From assembly GCA_018000995.1 (NCBI GenBank), contig JAGNIU010000015.1, positions 24,389 to 88,388 on the forward strand: 64,000 nucleotides of DNA. Reading direction: 5' to 3'. The DNA comes from Bacteroidia bacterium (GTDB lineage: Bacteria > Bacteroidota > Bacteroidia > B-17B0 > Aurantibacillaceae). Position 1 is the first letter of the stretch. Each line of letters opens with the position of its first letter. The notes under the pieces are model-generated. The model did no database searches and was not told the origin of the DNA. It saw only the letters and a list, made by a program, of their open reading frames with translations. The translations under genes and the position numbers were made by a program. Shown here in pieces: positions 25,122 to 33,341 of this stretch.

Positions 25122-25529
25122 ATGGCAGGCGTAAATAAAGTGATTTTGATAGGAAATTTAGGTCGCGACCCTGAATTAAAATACCTGGAAGGAAATGTAG
25201 CGCGCGCCAATTTCAGTTTAGCAACAAGTGATTCGTATAAAGATAAAAATGGTAATCGCGTTGATCAAACCGAATGGCATAATATTGTTATGTGGAGAGG
25301 ATTAGCGGAGAGCGCAGAAAAATATTTAAAAAAAGGAACACAAGTTTACATTGAAGGAAAATTACAAACCCGCCAATGGAACGATAAAGACGGACACAAA
25401 CGCAACACCACAGAAATAGTTGCTGAATCATACGTTATATTACAACGCCGCGATGCAGGCAATACCGGCAACGAAGGCGGAAACGATACTTCATTTGATA
25501 AACAAGATAGCGGTGATTTACCATTCTAA
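25122..25529 (+). CDS. ssb: Single-stranded DNA-binding protein
   Basis: A 135-residue SSB that coats single-stranded DNA during replication, repair and recombination. The OB fold is intact: VNKVILIGNLGRDPELKYLEGNVARANFSLAT, TEWHNIVMWRGLAESAEKYLKKGTQVYIEGKLQTRQW, then an acidic glycine-rich linker and the conserved tip SGDLPF that recruits partner proteins. Shorter than E. coli SSB (178) because the linker is short. Only 4 bases separate it from gldD. Confidence 0.95.
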   Translation: MAGVNKVILIGNLGRDPELKYLEGNVARANFSLATSDSYKDKNGNRVDQTEWHNIVMWRGLAESAEKYLKKGTQVYIEGKLQTRQWNDKDGHKRNTTEIVAESYVILQRRDAGNTGNEGGNDTSFDKQDSGDLPF

Positions 25530-25533
25530 TTTT

Positions 25534-26160
25534 TTGAAATCCTATTTAAAATATCTGTTAATCATTCCGTTTTTAGCAGGAATACTTTCGTCGTGCGAAG
25601 ATGATGAAGATAAAATCTACTCTCCTAAACCACGCGGCTTTTTCAAAATTAATTTTCCGGAAAAAAATTACAGAATCTTTGATAGCGTTTGTCCTTACAC
25701 ATTCGAAATTCCTACTTATTCAAGAATTGTGCAAGACAAACACAAAGGTGCTGAACCGTGTTGGTTAAACTTAGAATTTCCTCAATTTAAAGCCACCTTG
25801 CATTTAAGTTACAAAGAAGTTTCAGATACGAATCTAAATGTCTTCCTCGAAGATTCGCGCGATTTTGCTATTCGTCACCAAATAAAAGCAACGGGTTTAG
25901 AAGAATCTGTTGTTATACGTGATAGCGCAAAAGTTTATGGTTTGGTTTATGATATTGCCGGCAACACAGCTTCATCGGTACAATTTTATTTAACCGATAG
26001 TACAAAACATTTTTTACGGGGCGCTCTTTACTTCAACACCGTAACTAATATTGATTCCTTAAAAATTGTAATTGATTTTATCCGTGAAGATATTTTGCGC
26101 TTGGTACAAACCTGCAAATGGAAAAACGGAGAAAATTCTCCCCTAAAAATCAAAAACTAA
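25534..26160 (+). CDS. gldD: Gliding motility lipoprotein GldD
   Basis: A 208-residue lipoprotein of the GldD family, required for gliding and type IX secretion in Flavobacterium. Signal and lipobox (YLKYLLIIPFLAGILSSC) are followed by the family block YSPKPRGFFKINFPEKNYRIFDS, then CPYTFEIPTYSRIVQD, CWLNLEFPQFKATLHLSYK, and VYGLVYDIAGNTASSVQFYLTDSTKHFLRGALYFN. The best start is TTG at 25534, just after the ssb stop; longer in-frame starts lie inside ssb. In many relatives gldE lies between ssb and gldD; it is not here. Confidence 0.9.
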   Translation: MKSYLKYLLIIPFLAGILSSCEDDEDKIYSPKPRGFFKINFPEKNYRIFDSVCPYTFEIPTYSRIVQDKHKGAEPCWLNLEFPQFKATLHLSYKEVSDTNLNVFLEDSRDFAIRHQIKATGLEESVVIRDSAKVYGLVYDIAGNTASSVQFYLTDSTKHFLRGALYFNTVTNIDSLKIVIDFIREDILRLVQTCKWKNGENSPLKIKN

Positions 26161-26600
26161 TTGGTAATTCTTAGCGCATTCCCATCGTATGTATTGTTAT
26201 ACAAACGTAAAGGTAAAGTAGCAGGACCATTCATAATGGCGCCATCCACAATTTGCCATTTAGAACCACTGATGGTATCCTTACAACTAAATGCATCCGA
26301 TTGAACTTTCACCCGCGCATTAAAATCGTCGGGTAAATAAGTAGAAGTTCTGTCTAACACCGTAAATTCAGTAGTTGATTTGCGGTAAACTATTAATCCA
26401 CCGGCCCCTCCACTAAAATACATCCATCCGCCCGGGGTTTGAATTTTAAAATTAAGAGGGTCGTTGGGGTAAATAACAACGTTTATTGGGACATAAGGCA
26501 CGCCATTATCCTGCACAGGGGTAGCTTTTTTCTTACACGCCACCGCCAATACACAGATAAGTACCGCTGAAATAATTTTTATTTTTTTAGTAAACAACAT
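26157..26600 (-). CDS. Degenerate Rieske-fold lipoprotein
   Basis: A 147-residue lipoprotein (signal ISAVLICVLAVAC, then KKKATP). The body follows the layout of Bacteroidota Rieske-type lipoproteins: VPYVPINVVIYPNDPLNFKIQTPGGWMYFSGGAGGLIVYRKSTTEFTVLDRT, a strand pair, then SKWQIVDGAIMNGPATLPLRLY. In true Rieske proteins the loop after the LDR/FDR strand has C-x-H and the second has C-x2-H; here they read TSTYLPDD and CKDTISGSKW, so three or more of the four cluster ligands are gone. Probably a structural or binding descendant. Overlaps the gldD end by 4 bases in convergent orientation. Confidence 0.6.
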   Translation of the reverse strand: MLFTKKIKIISAVLICVLAVACKKKATPVQDNGVPYVPINVVIYPNDPLNFKIQTPGGWMYFSGGAGGLIVYRKSTTEFTVLDRTSTYLPDDFNARVKVQSDAFSCKDTISGSKWQIVDGAIMNGPATLPLRLYNNTYDGNALRITN

Positions 26601-26624
26601 TAGTAATGCCTTGAGTTTAACTCT

Positions 26625-26632
26625 TACCTTTA
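26625..26632 (+). promoter_or_regulatory. -7 promoter box of the S41 protease gene
   Basis: TACCTTTA, one mismatch to TAnnTTTG, 16 bases before the ATG at 26649. Confidence 0.45.
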
Positions 26633-26648
26633 TACAAATTTACTAAAA

Positions 26649-28289
26649 ATGGACGAGTTTAACCAACCTAACGAAAAGCCGAAAAATAGCGTGTTTTTAC
26701 CGCTTTATTTCGCTTTGGCCGTAGTTGTCGGAATTGCGGGCGGTTATTATTTATCGTTTAATACTACCATCCCCGGAACCAATGGTAAATCTCAAAGCGG
26801 GAATGTTTACACAAAAATTACCAGTTTACTAGAATATATAAAATTAGATTACGTTGATACCATTAACGAAAAACAATTGGTGGAGAGAACGGTAACCTCT
26901 ATGTTACAAAGTTTAGACCCCCACTCTTCTTATATTCCCGCTGCCGATTTTGCACAAGTAAATGAAAGTTTGGAAGGAAATTTTGAAGGTATTGGAATTG
27001 AATTCAATATTATTAATGATACCATTCGCGTTATTACACCAATAAGCGGCGGACCATCCGAAAAACTGGGAATAAAAGCAGGCGACAAATTAATTAAAGT
27101 GGATGGTAAAACTTTTGCAGGAATAAAAATCACCAATAAAGAGGTGTTTGAAAAATTGCGTGGAAAAGAAGGCTCCGAAGTTGTTGTGAGTATATTAAGA
27201 AGTGGTGTGAAATCTCTTATTGATTTTAAAATTACACGTGGCGAAATTCCATTGTATAGTATTGATATTTCCTACTTGGTAAAACCGGGAATTGGTTACA
27301 TGAAAATTAGTCGTTTTGCGGCTACAACTTATGAGGAATATTTAAGTGCCTTTAATGATTTGAGTAAAAAAGGAATGAAAAAATTAATTCTGGATTTACG
27401 TGGCAACCCGGGAGGATTTTTAAAAGCTGCTGTTGATATTGCGGATGAGTTTTTAATGGACGGCTTACAAATTGTTTATACTGAAGGGCGCGCTAATCCT
27501 AAAAAAGTTTACAAAGCAACAAGCCGTGGAAGTTTCGAAAATAATCCTTTAGTGATTTTAATTGATGAAGGAAGTGCTAGTGCTAGTGAAATTGTGGCGG
27601 GAGCTACACAAGATAACGACCGCGCCACTATTATTGGCAGAAGAAGTTTTGGAAAAGGTTTAGTTCAAGATCAACGCGATTTGCCCGATGGTTCTGCTGT
27701 GCGTTTAACTGTAGCAAGATATTATACACCAACCGGAAGATGTATTCAAAAATCTTACGAACACGGAACAGAAGAATATTATCAGGAAGAAATGGAACGT
27801 TACAGCGATGGTGAAATGATTAACGCTGATAGTAACAAATTAGATAAATCGAAAAAATTCATTACACCCGGAGGAAAAATAGTTTACGGTGGCGGTGGCA
27901 TTATGCCCGATGTGTTTGTGTCGTTAGATACTGCAAAGTACAGCCATTTTGTAAATAAATTATTTTACACAGGTTTAATTACTGAATTCGGTTTTTCTTA
28001 TACTGATAATCACCGTGCTGATTTATTGAAAAAATATACGGCCGATAAATTTGTTTCGGATTTTAATTTGGGCGATAATGGAATTGCTGAATTTTACGCT
28101 TTAGTTCAAAAAAAGAAAATTGAAATTCCCGATACCGAAAAAGCGAAGAGCAATGCCAACTTAAAACAATTAATTAAAGCTTTGATAGGCCGTAATTTAT
28201 ACGATAAAGACGCCTATTACCCTATCATTAACCAAACCGATAACAGCCTTAAAAAAGCAATAGAAATTCTTGAAAAAACAGGCCTGTAA
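26649..28289 (+). CDS. S41 family C-terminal processing peptidase
   Basis: A 546-residue periplasmic serine protease anchored by an N-terminal helix (LYFALAVVVGIAGGYYLSF). A PDZ domain (FEGIGIEFNIINDTIRVITPISGGPSEKLGIKAGDKLIKVDGK) precedes the catalytic domain with GYMKISRFAATTYEEY, KLILDLRGNPGGFL, the Ser of DEGSASASEIVAGA and the Lys of FGKGLVQ, forming the Ser-Lys dyad. The C-terminal 150 residues are extra to CtpA and typical of the Bacteroidota branch. Role: trimming or degrading envelope proteins. Followed by the GCCAC inverted repeat. Confidence 0.9.
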   Translation: MDEFNQPNEKPKNSVFLPLYFALAVVVGIAGGYYLSFNTTIPGTNGKSQSGNVYTKITSLLEYIKLDYVDTINEKQLVERTVTSMLQSLDPHSSYIPAADFAQVNESLEGNFEGIGIEFNIINDTIRVITPISGGPSEKLGIKAGDKLIKVDGKTFAGIKITNKEVFEKLRGKEGSEVVVSILRSGVKSLIDFKITRGEIPLYSIDISYLVKPGIGYMKISRFAATTYEEYLSAFNDLSKKGMKKLILDLRGNPGGFLKAAVDIADEFLMDGLQIVYTEGRANPKKVYKATSRGSFENNPLVILIDEGSASASEIVAGATQDNDRATIIGRRSFGKGLVQDQRDLPDGSAVRLTVARYYTPTGRCIQKSYEHGTEEYYQEEMERYSDGEMINADSNKLDKSKKFITPGGKIVYGGGGIMPDVFVSLDTAKYSHFVNKLFYTGLITEFGFSYTDNHRADLLKKYTADKFVSDFNLGDNGIAEFYALVQKKKIEIPDTEKAKSNANLKQLIKALIGRNLYDKDAYYPIINQTDNSLKKAIEILEKTGL

Positions 28290-28314
28290 TCTAATAAACG
28301 CCAGTCACGATTTC

Positions 28315-28387
28315 GCCACAAAAGCTCTAATACACCAAATCCCACAAAATAGTTTAGTGGAATTTAGAGTCTTTGTGATTTAGTGGC
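28315..28387. repeat. Imperfect inverted repeat, GCCAC family, copy 2
   Basis: Starts GCCACAAAAGC and ends GTGATTTAGTGGC; the internal CCCACAAAATAGTTTAGTGG segment matches copy 1 almost base for base. Lies between the protease and SOD genes, same strand. Confidence 0.75.
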
Positions 28388-28503
28388 AAAAAAAGTGAAA
28401 TTTTCTTGCAATTATACAACTCCTATTATTGAATTAATTTATAACTTAGACACATCAAAATAATTAAATCTTTGAATTTTTTAATCATTAAATCTTAAAT
28501 ACT

Positions 28504-29115
28504 ATGGCTTTCGAATTACCAAAATTACCTTACGCGTTTAACGCCCTTGAACCACATATTGATGCACGTACCATGGAAATCCACCACGGTAAACATCATA
28601 ATGCTTATGTAACAAATCTTAATGCTGCAATTGCAGGAACTGATGCTGAGAAATTAAGCATTGAAGAGATTTGCAAAAACATTTCTAAATACCCAATGCC
28701 GGTTCGTAATAACGGTGGCGGACATTACAACCACTCTTTATTCTGGAACATCATGGCTCCGAATGCAGGTGGCGTACCAACTAACGAAGTTGGAAAAGCT
28801 ATTGAAGCAGAATTCGGTTCGTTCGATAATTTTAAAACACAATTCTCACAAGCTGGTGCAACCCGTTTTGGTTCAGGCTGGGCTTGGTTATGTGTGAAAG
28901 AAGGAAAATTAGCAGTATGCTCAACTCCAAATCAAGATAATCCTTTAATGGATTTGCCTGATACTTGCAAAGGCACTCCGGTATTAGGAATGGATGTTTG
29001 GGAACATGCTTATTATTTACACTACCAAAACCGTCGCCCTGATTACATGACAGCATTTTTTAATGTAATTAACTGGAATAAAGTGAATGAACTTTATTTA
29101 GCGGCAAAGAAGTAA
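28504..29115 (+). CDS. Superoxide dismutase, Mn/Fe family
   Basis: A 203-residue SOD removing superoxide in the cytoplasm. Metal ligands are all visible: His27 ([12 protein letters not shown]), His77 ([10 protein letters not shown]), Asp164 and His168 ([13 protein letters not shown]). Gln144 in [10 protein letters not shown] and the GGH context favour manganese or cambialistic use over strict iron use, which usually has Gln at a different position. Length is standard. A clear terminator follows at 29140-29168. Confidence 0.93.
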   Translation: MAFELPKLPYAFNALEPHIDARTMEIHHGKHHNAYVTNLNAAIAGTDAEKLSIEEICKNISKYPMPVRNNGGGHYNHSLFWNIMAPNAGGVPTNEVGKAIEAEFGSFDNFKTQFSQAGATRFGSGWAWLCVKEGKLAVCSTPNQDNPLMDLPDTCKGTPVLGMDVWEHAYYLHYQNRRPDYMTAFFNVINWNKVNELYLAAKK

Positions 29116-29139
29116 CACTTCATTGTTTAATTTAATTTG

Positions 29140-29168
29140 AAGGGGGTTGTTTAACTACAATCCCCTTT
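29140..29168 (+). terminator. Terminator after SOD
   Basis: AAGGGGGTTGT pairs with ACAATCCCCTT (one G-T pair), 6-base loop, followed by TCTTATTTTT. The tail contains the next promoter box. Confidence 0.75.
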
Positions 29169-29170
29169 CT

Positions 29171-29178
29171 TATTTTTG
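29171..29178 (+). promoter_or_regulatory. -7 promoter box of the TM2 protein gene
   Basis: TATTTTTG, perfect consensus. The ATG at 29183 would lie at or before the expected transcription start, favouring the ATG at 29234. Confidence 0.5.
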
Positions 29179-29200
29179 TCATATGTCAAACAAAGGAAGC

Positions 29201-29258
29201 GGTCATCCCGAACTTGTTTCGGGATCTATAAAGATGCTGAAACAAGTTCAGCATGACC
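29201..29258. repeat. Paired hairpins of a second constant-core family, inside a gene start
   Basis: 29205-29225: stem ATCCC/GGGAT around GAACTTGTTTC. 29234-29254: stem ATGCT/AGCAT around the reverse complement GAAACAAGTTC. Outer arms GGTCAT and ATGACC also pair. In frame it encodes HPELVSGS and LKQVQHD, peptides I recall as recurrent repeat-encoded oddities in databases. The second ATGCT supplies a start codon. Confidence 0.85.
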
Positions 29259-29692
29259 GGCGTTTTCTGTTTATCATTATTCTCTTTTTCCTTTCTTTAT
29301 TTTCCTTCTCAGAGAAAAAAGAAGTATGGCTGATTGACAGCGCCGGAACTGTATTGGAAAAACAATTTATTGAAACGAATGTGTTGCAACAAGTTGATGA
29401 CGCCCCTAACCCACTCTTTAAACTCTTCCGCAAAAAACAAACCTACCTATTCGGCAGGCGGGAAGATAACAGAAGAATCACCGCTGCACTTTTAGCATTT
29501 CCTTTTCCATTTGGAATTGTTGGTTTGCACAGAATTTTTTTAGGGACTAAACCTTATGTACCTGTTGCATACATCGCCAGCCTCGGTGGTATTTTTGGCA
29601 TTATTCCCTTAGTAGATTTTTTTGTGATCTGCTTCGACAAAGATTTTGAACAGTACTTGAATAATCCGAAAGTGTTGATGTGGGTGAAGTAG
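29234..29692 (+). CDS. TM2-domain membrane protein with repeat-derived start
   Basis: A protein of about 152 residues. After the start come a basic/hydrophobic signal (RRFLFIIILFFLSLFSFS), a soluble region (KKEVWLIDSAGTVLEKQFIETNVL), and a C-terminal pair of helices (ALLAFPFPFGIVGLHRIFLGTKPYVPVAYIASLGGIFGIIPLVDFFVICF) with the GLHRIFLG motif of TM2 domains (PF05154). Role unknown. Upstream in-frame ATGs (29147, 29183) exist, but the first lies before the promoter box and both would add repeat-encoded sequence. The chosen ATG is itself the stem of a repeat hairpin. Confidence 0.65.
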   Translation: MLKQVQHDRRFLFIIILFFLSLFSFSEKKEVWLIDSAGTVLEKQFIETNVLQQVDDAPNPLFKLFRKKQTYLFGRREDNRRITAALLAFPFPFGIVGLHRIFLGTKPYVPVAYIASLGGIFGIIPLVDFFVICFDKDFEQYLNNPKVLMWVK

Positions 29693-29707
29693 TTCGGAGT
29701 TGATTTA

Positions 29708-29989
29708 TTATTCCAAATTCATAATAAAACACAAGGAGATAAAAATAGTTACAGTCCAAAAAATTTGAAGAAAAACTCTCAATCCTTTTCTTTCCTTCAA
29801 TTTTTTATTTTCTTCCTTGTGACATAAGTTACTAAAGTAAACCCAAGCCGCCACTGAAATAATTATAGATAATAAACTTAAGTATCCGGCAATTTCTAAT
29901 CCCTCAGTAAAAGCCAGTAACCAAATTATTGGAATAAAAATAAAATCTAGAATCGTTATAACTATAATGAAGGTTATTTTCTTTTCCAT
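29708..29989 (-). CDS. Small membrane protein, unknown
   Basis: A 93-residue protein with three hydrophobic helices (ITFIIVITILDFIFIPIIWLLAF, AGYLSLLSIIISVAAWVYFS, VFLQIFWTVTIFISLCFIM) and a basic loop (CHKEENKKLKERKG). The start at 29989 gives MEKKITF; the longer frame starting 30016 adds residues that look untranslated. No family recognised. Lies between convergent and tandem genes with no obvious promoter. Confidence 0.5.
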   Translation of the reverse strand: MEKKITFIIVITILDFIFIPIIWLLAFTEGLEIAGYLSLLSIIISVAAWVYFSNLCHKEENKKLKERKGLRVFLQIFWTVTIFISLCFIMNLE

Positions 29990-30029
29990 TATTTTAAATT
30001 TTGAATCCCGAAACAATTAGAACTTCAAA

Positions 30030-31121
30030 CTAAACAAAATTCTCACCTTTATGAACTTTCACGTCGTTCACGAAGTTGCGGATTTGTTGTTCGTCTTGTT
30101 TTTTGCAGATCATTAGTACACCTTCAGATTCAACTACGATGTAGTCTTCCAAACCTTGTAACACTACCAATTTATTTTTTGGAACTTGAACTATGCAATT
30201 GTTGCAATTGTATTGCATTACATTTTTACCAACGATTGCATTTTTACTATCATCATGTTTTAAGTGGGTGTAAAGAGAACCCCATGTGCCTAAATCACTC
30301 CATCCTATAATAGATGAACGCACATACACATTCTTTGCTTTTTCCATTACTGAATAATCAATGGAAATGTTTTTGCAAATATTGTAAGCGTTATTTATAA
30401 ATTTCTGTTCGTTCTTTGTATTGTATTCATCCCAACCTTCTTTAAACACATTCGCTAATTCAGGATCGTGTGTTTCCATTGCTTTGGTAATACTTTCTGT
30501 GCTCCAAATAAAAATACCGGAGTTCCATAAAAAGTCGCCGCTCTCCATAAAGAACTTGGCCATGTCGTGGTCAGGTTTCTCAGTAAAGGTTTTTACTTTA
30601 AAAATACGTTTGTCTTTTTCTTTTGTTGGAGAATCGATGTATTGAATGTAACCATAACCTGTATCCGGACGGGAAGGTTTAATACCAAGTGTCACTAAAC
30701 AATCTTCTGTCTCTGCTTTTTCAAAACAAGATTTAATAGCTTTTACAAAAGTATCTTCTTTAGTAATTAAATGATCGCTTGGTGCAACAACTGTAACTGC
30801 TTTCGGATTTAATTTGTGAATTTTATAAGATGCATAAGCCACACAAGGCGCTGTGTTTTTACGCGCAGGTTCACATAAAATATTTTCTTTCGGTAATTTT
30901 GGAAGTTGCTCGTGAACAAGATCAAAGTATGATGTACTTGTCACAATAAAAATATTTTCTTTAGGACAACACTTTATTAACCTGTCGTATGTTTGTTGCA
31001 ATAAAGTGCGACCTGTTCCCAAAATATCAATAAACTGTTTTGGGTGCGAAGTGGTACTCATAGGCCAAAAACGTGTTCCCACACCCCCGGCCATAATTAT
31101 TGCGTAATGATTTTTCTTCAT
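30030..31121 (-). CDS. manC: Mannose-1-phosphate guanylyltransferase
   Basis: A 363-residue nucleotidyltransferase making GDP-mannose from mannose-1-phosphate and GTP, feeding polysaccharide and glycan synthesis. Motif AIIMAGGVGTRFWPMS is at residues 8-23, followed by HPKQF, VTVVAPSDHLI, TLGIKPSRPDTGYGYI, FTEKPD, FLWNSGIFIW and the left-handed beta-helix-like end (SSIIGWSDLGTWGSLY ... VVLQGLEDYIVVESEGVLMICKKQDEQ). It lacks the phosphomannose isomerase domain of bifunctional ManC, so the symbol refers to function only. Its promoter and leader hairpin lie at 31135-31161. Confidence 0.93.
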   Translation of the reverse strand: MKKNHYAIIMAGGVGTRFWPMSTTSHPKQFIDILGTGRTLLQQTYDRLIKCCPKENIFIVTSTSYFDLVHEQLPKLPKENILCEPARKNTAPCVAYASYKIHKLNPKAVTVVAPSDHLITKEDTFVKAIKSCFEKAETEDCLVTLGIKPSRPDTGYGYIQYIDSPTKEKDKRIFKVKTFTEKPDHDMAKFFMESGDFLWNSGIFIWSTESITKAMETHDPELANVFKEGWDEYNTKNEQKFINNAYNICKNISIDYSVMEKAKNVYVRSSIIGWSDLGTWGSLYTHLKHDDSKNAIVGKNVMQYNCNNCIVQVPKNKLVVLQGLEDYIVVESEGVLMICKKQDEQQIRNFVNDVKVHKGENFV

Positions 31122-31134
31122 AAAAAGCTTTGGT

Positions 31135-31153
31135 CACTGAGCTTGTCGAAGTG
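31135..31153. repeat. Constant-core hairpin in the manC leader
   Basis: Stem CACT/AGTG around GAGCTTGTCGA. On the minus strand it lies between the -7 box and the manC ATG, so it would be the first element of the transcript. Confidence 0.8.
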
Positions 31154-31161
31154 CAAAAATA
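31154..31161 (-). promoter_or_regulatory. -7 promoter box of manC
   Basis: TATTTTTG on the minus strand, perfect TAnnTTTG, immediately before the hairpin and 32 bases from the ATG. Confidence 0.55.
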
Positions 31162-31236
31162 GGGAATTTAAGGCATAGTTTAACAGCTTTTCCCATTACT
31201 AAATCGCAATAGATTAGGATATTAGCATTAATTGTG

Positions 31237-31244
31237 TACCTTTG
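31237..31244 (+). promoter_or_regulatory. -7 promoter box of the helicase transcript
   Basis: TACCTTTG, perfect TAnnTTTG, 111 bases upstream of the helicase ATG: a long leader by the standards of this window. Confidence 0.6.
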
Positions 31245-31275
31245 TGCCCGAAATCACTGATAGGTGAGTTTGACT

Positions 31276-31335
31276 CTGCTTAATTTTGTCCGCCCTTATG
31301 GCATTACTGCAAGTTGAATTCCAAAGCAGGTAATG
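31276..31335 (+). promoter_or_regulatory. Structured leader with an 11-codon ORF upstream of the DEAD helicase
   Basis: ATG at 31298 opens MALLQVEFQSR, closed by TAA at 31331-31333. The mini-ORF can fold on itself: CATTAC-TGC (31302-31310) pairs with GCA-G-GTAATG (31326-31335). A competing pairing joins CTGCTT (31276-31281) with AAGCAG (31324-31329), which uses the same 3' bases. Two exclusive structures plus a short ORF suggest translation- or temperature-dependent control of the helicase. The pairings were read by eye, not computed. Confidence 0.5.
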
Positions 31336-31355
31336 TATAATTTAATATTTAAAAA

Positions 31356-33317
31356 ATGACCTTTGAAGAATTGGGGCTACAAGATAGCCTTATGCGTGCC
31401 ATTAATGATCTTGGCTACACAAACCCGACTCCTATTCAGGAGCAAACCATCCCATTATTAACCAACAAAAGCACCGATGTTGTTGCATTAGCACAAACAG
31501 GAACAGGTAAAACTGCAGCTTTTGGTTTACCAATTTTAAATAAATTGGATGCTAATAATAAGGATACACAAGCATTAATCTTAGCTCCAACACGTGAGCT
31601 TTGTATGCAAATTACAAACGACTTAAAAAACTTTGGTAAGTACGTTAACGGTTTAAACATCGTTGCTGTTTACGGAGGTGCAAGTATCGAAAATCAAATT
31701 CGCGATATTAAAAAAGGTACTCAAATTGTTGTAGCAACACCAGGACGTTTAGTTGATTTAATTGAACGCCGTGCTGTAAGATTACAAACTATTAGTACTG
31801 TTGTATTAGATGAAGCTGATGAAATGTTGAACATGGGCTTTAAAGATGACTTAGATATGATCTTAGGTCAGGCTCAAGACACAAAAAACACTTGGTTATT
31901 CAGTGCAACAATGCCTCGCGAAGTTGAGCGTATTGCTAAGAACTACATGAGTAATCCTGTTGAATTATCAGCAGGAAAACGTAATGAAGGTGCAACTAAT
32001 ATCACTCACTTATATTATTCAGTATCACAACGTGATCGTTACGCAGCTTTAAAACGTATTGCGGATTTCTATCCTGAAATTTTCGGTTTAGTATTTTGCA
32101 GAACTAAAGCTGAAACACAACAAGTAGCTGACTCTTTAATTAAAGACGGATATAATGCTGATGCTTTACATGGAGATTTATCACAATCGCAACGTGATTT
32201 TGTTATGAAGCGTTTCCGTAGCCGTACTTTACAAATGTTAGTGGCTACTGACGTTGCAGCACGTGGTATTGATGTGGATAACATCACACACGTAATTAAT
32301 TACAATTTACCTGAAGACGTTGAGAATTACACTCACCGTAGCGGACGTACTGCACGTGCTGGTCGTTCTGGTATTTCGATTGTAATTGCTACACCAAAAG
32401 AAATGGGCAGAATAAAAGACATCGAACGTATCTTAAATAAAAAATTCGATAAAGCTCATGTTCCAACAGGAACTGAAGTGTGTGAAAAACAATTATTCCA
32501 CTTAGTACATAAATTACACGATGTTGAAGTAAAGGATGATGATATTGAACAATACCTTCCGAAAATTTACGAAGAGTTGAAAGACTTAAGTAAAGAAGAA
32601 TTGATCAAGCGTTTCATCTCTGAAGAGTTCAACCGTTTCTATGCTTATTATCAAAACGCTCCTGATTTAAATCAAGGCAGTGAAGGACAAGCTAACAATA
32701 AAACCAAACGTTTCTTCCTTAACATGGGAACAATGGATGGCTTTAACCAGAATTCGTTAAAAGAATTTTTAACTGAGACTGCAGCTCTTCCTCCGCGTAT
32801 GGTTTTCAATATAGATGTTAAGAGTTCATTCTCTTTCTTCGAAACAGAAAGTAAGTACGTTGACAATTTCATGAACCTGAATAAAGCAGATATCGAATTC
32901 AACAGCCGTAAAGTATCTTTCGAAATTTCTGAGCGTCGCTACAAAGAAGGTGGCGGAGGCGGTGGAGAACGCAAATCAAGTGGTGGTGGTGACCGTAAAT
33001 TTAGCGGAGAACGCAGATCAGGTGGTGGCGACCGTAAATTTGGCGGTGACAGAAAATACGGCGAGAAAAAATCTTTCGGTGGTGACAGAAAATCATTTGG
33101 TGAGAAAAAATCTTACGGAGATAGAGATCGTGGTGACAGAGGAGAAAAGAAATCTTACGGTGGTGGTGATAAATCATTTGGTGAAAAAAAATATGGTGAT
33201 AAACCTGTAGGCGATAAAAAATACGGTGATAAAGGTCGTGAGAGCCGCGGAGGAGAAAAGAAATCCTACGGTGGTGGTGAAGGAAAAAGCCGCAGAGAAC
33301 GTTATAGCAAAAAATAA
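31356..33317 (+). CDS. DEAD-box ATP-dependent RNA helicase, DeaD/CsdA type
   Basis: A 653-residue RNA helicase for ribosome assembly and mRNA turnover, often cold-induced. Core motifs are complete: the Q motif (GYTNPTPIQEQTI), AQTGTGKT (Walker A), PTRELCMQI, TPGRLVDL, DEADEM (motif II), SAT, the motif V region TDVAARGIDV and HRSGRTARAG (motif VI). From about residue 450 a DbpA-like RNA-binding domain follows (TKRFFLNMGTMDGFNQNSLKEFL). The last 110 residues are a Gly/Lys/Ser/Arg-rich tail with repeated GGDRKF/GEKKS units that should bind RNA non-specifically. The long structured leader upstream points to post-transcriptional control. Confidence 0.95.
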   Translation: MTFEELGLQDSLMRAINDLGYTNPTPIQEQTIPLLTNKSTDVVALAQTGTGKTAAFGLPILNKLDANNKDTQALILAPTRELCMQITNDLKNFGKYVNGLNIVAVYGGASIENQIRDIKKGTQIVVATPGRLVDLIERRAVRLQTISTVVLDEADEMLNMGFKDDLDMILGQAQDTKNTWLFSATMPREVERIAKNYMSNPVELSAGKRNEGATNITHLYYSVSQRDRYAALKRIADFYPEIFGLVFCRTKAETQQVADSLIKDGYNADALHGDLSQSQRDFVMKRFRSRTLQMLVATDVAARGIDVDNITHVINYNLPEDVENYTHRSGRTARAGRSGISIVIATPKEMGRIKDIERILNKKFDKAHVPTGTEVCEKQLFHLVHKLHDVEVKDDDIEQYLPKIYEELKDLSKEELIKRFISEEFNRFYAYYQNAPDLNQGSEGQANNKTKRFFLNMGTMDGFNQNSLKEFLTETAALPPRMVFNIDVKSSFSFFETESKYVDNFMNLNKADIEFNSRKVSFEISERRYKEGGGGGGERKSSGGGDRKFSGERRSGGGDRKFGGDRKYGEKKSFGGDRKSFGEKKSYGDRDRGDRGEKKSYGGGDKSFGEKKYGDKPVGDKKYGDKGRESRGGEKKSYGGGEGKSRRERYSKK

Positions 33318-33341
33318 TAGTTCATCAATCAACTAAATAAT

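Noticed and set aside
32950..33210. + strand frame inside the helicase tail
   Set aside because: Alternative frame of the repetitive Gly/Lys-rich RNA-binding tail.
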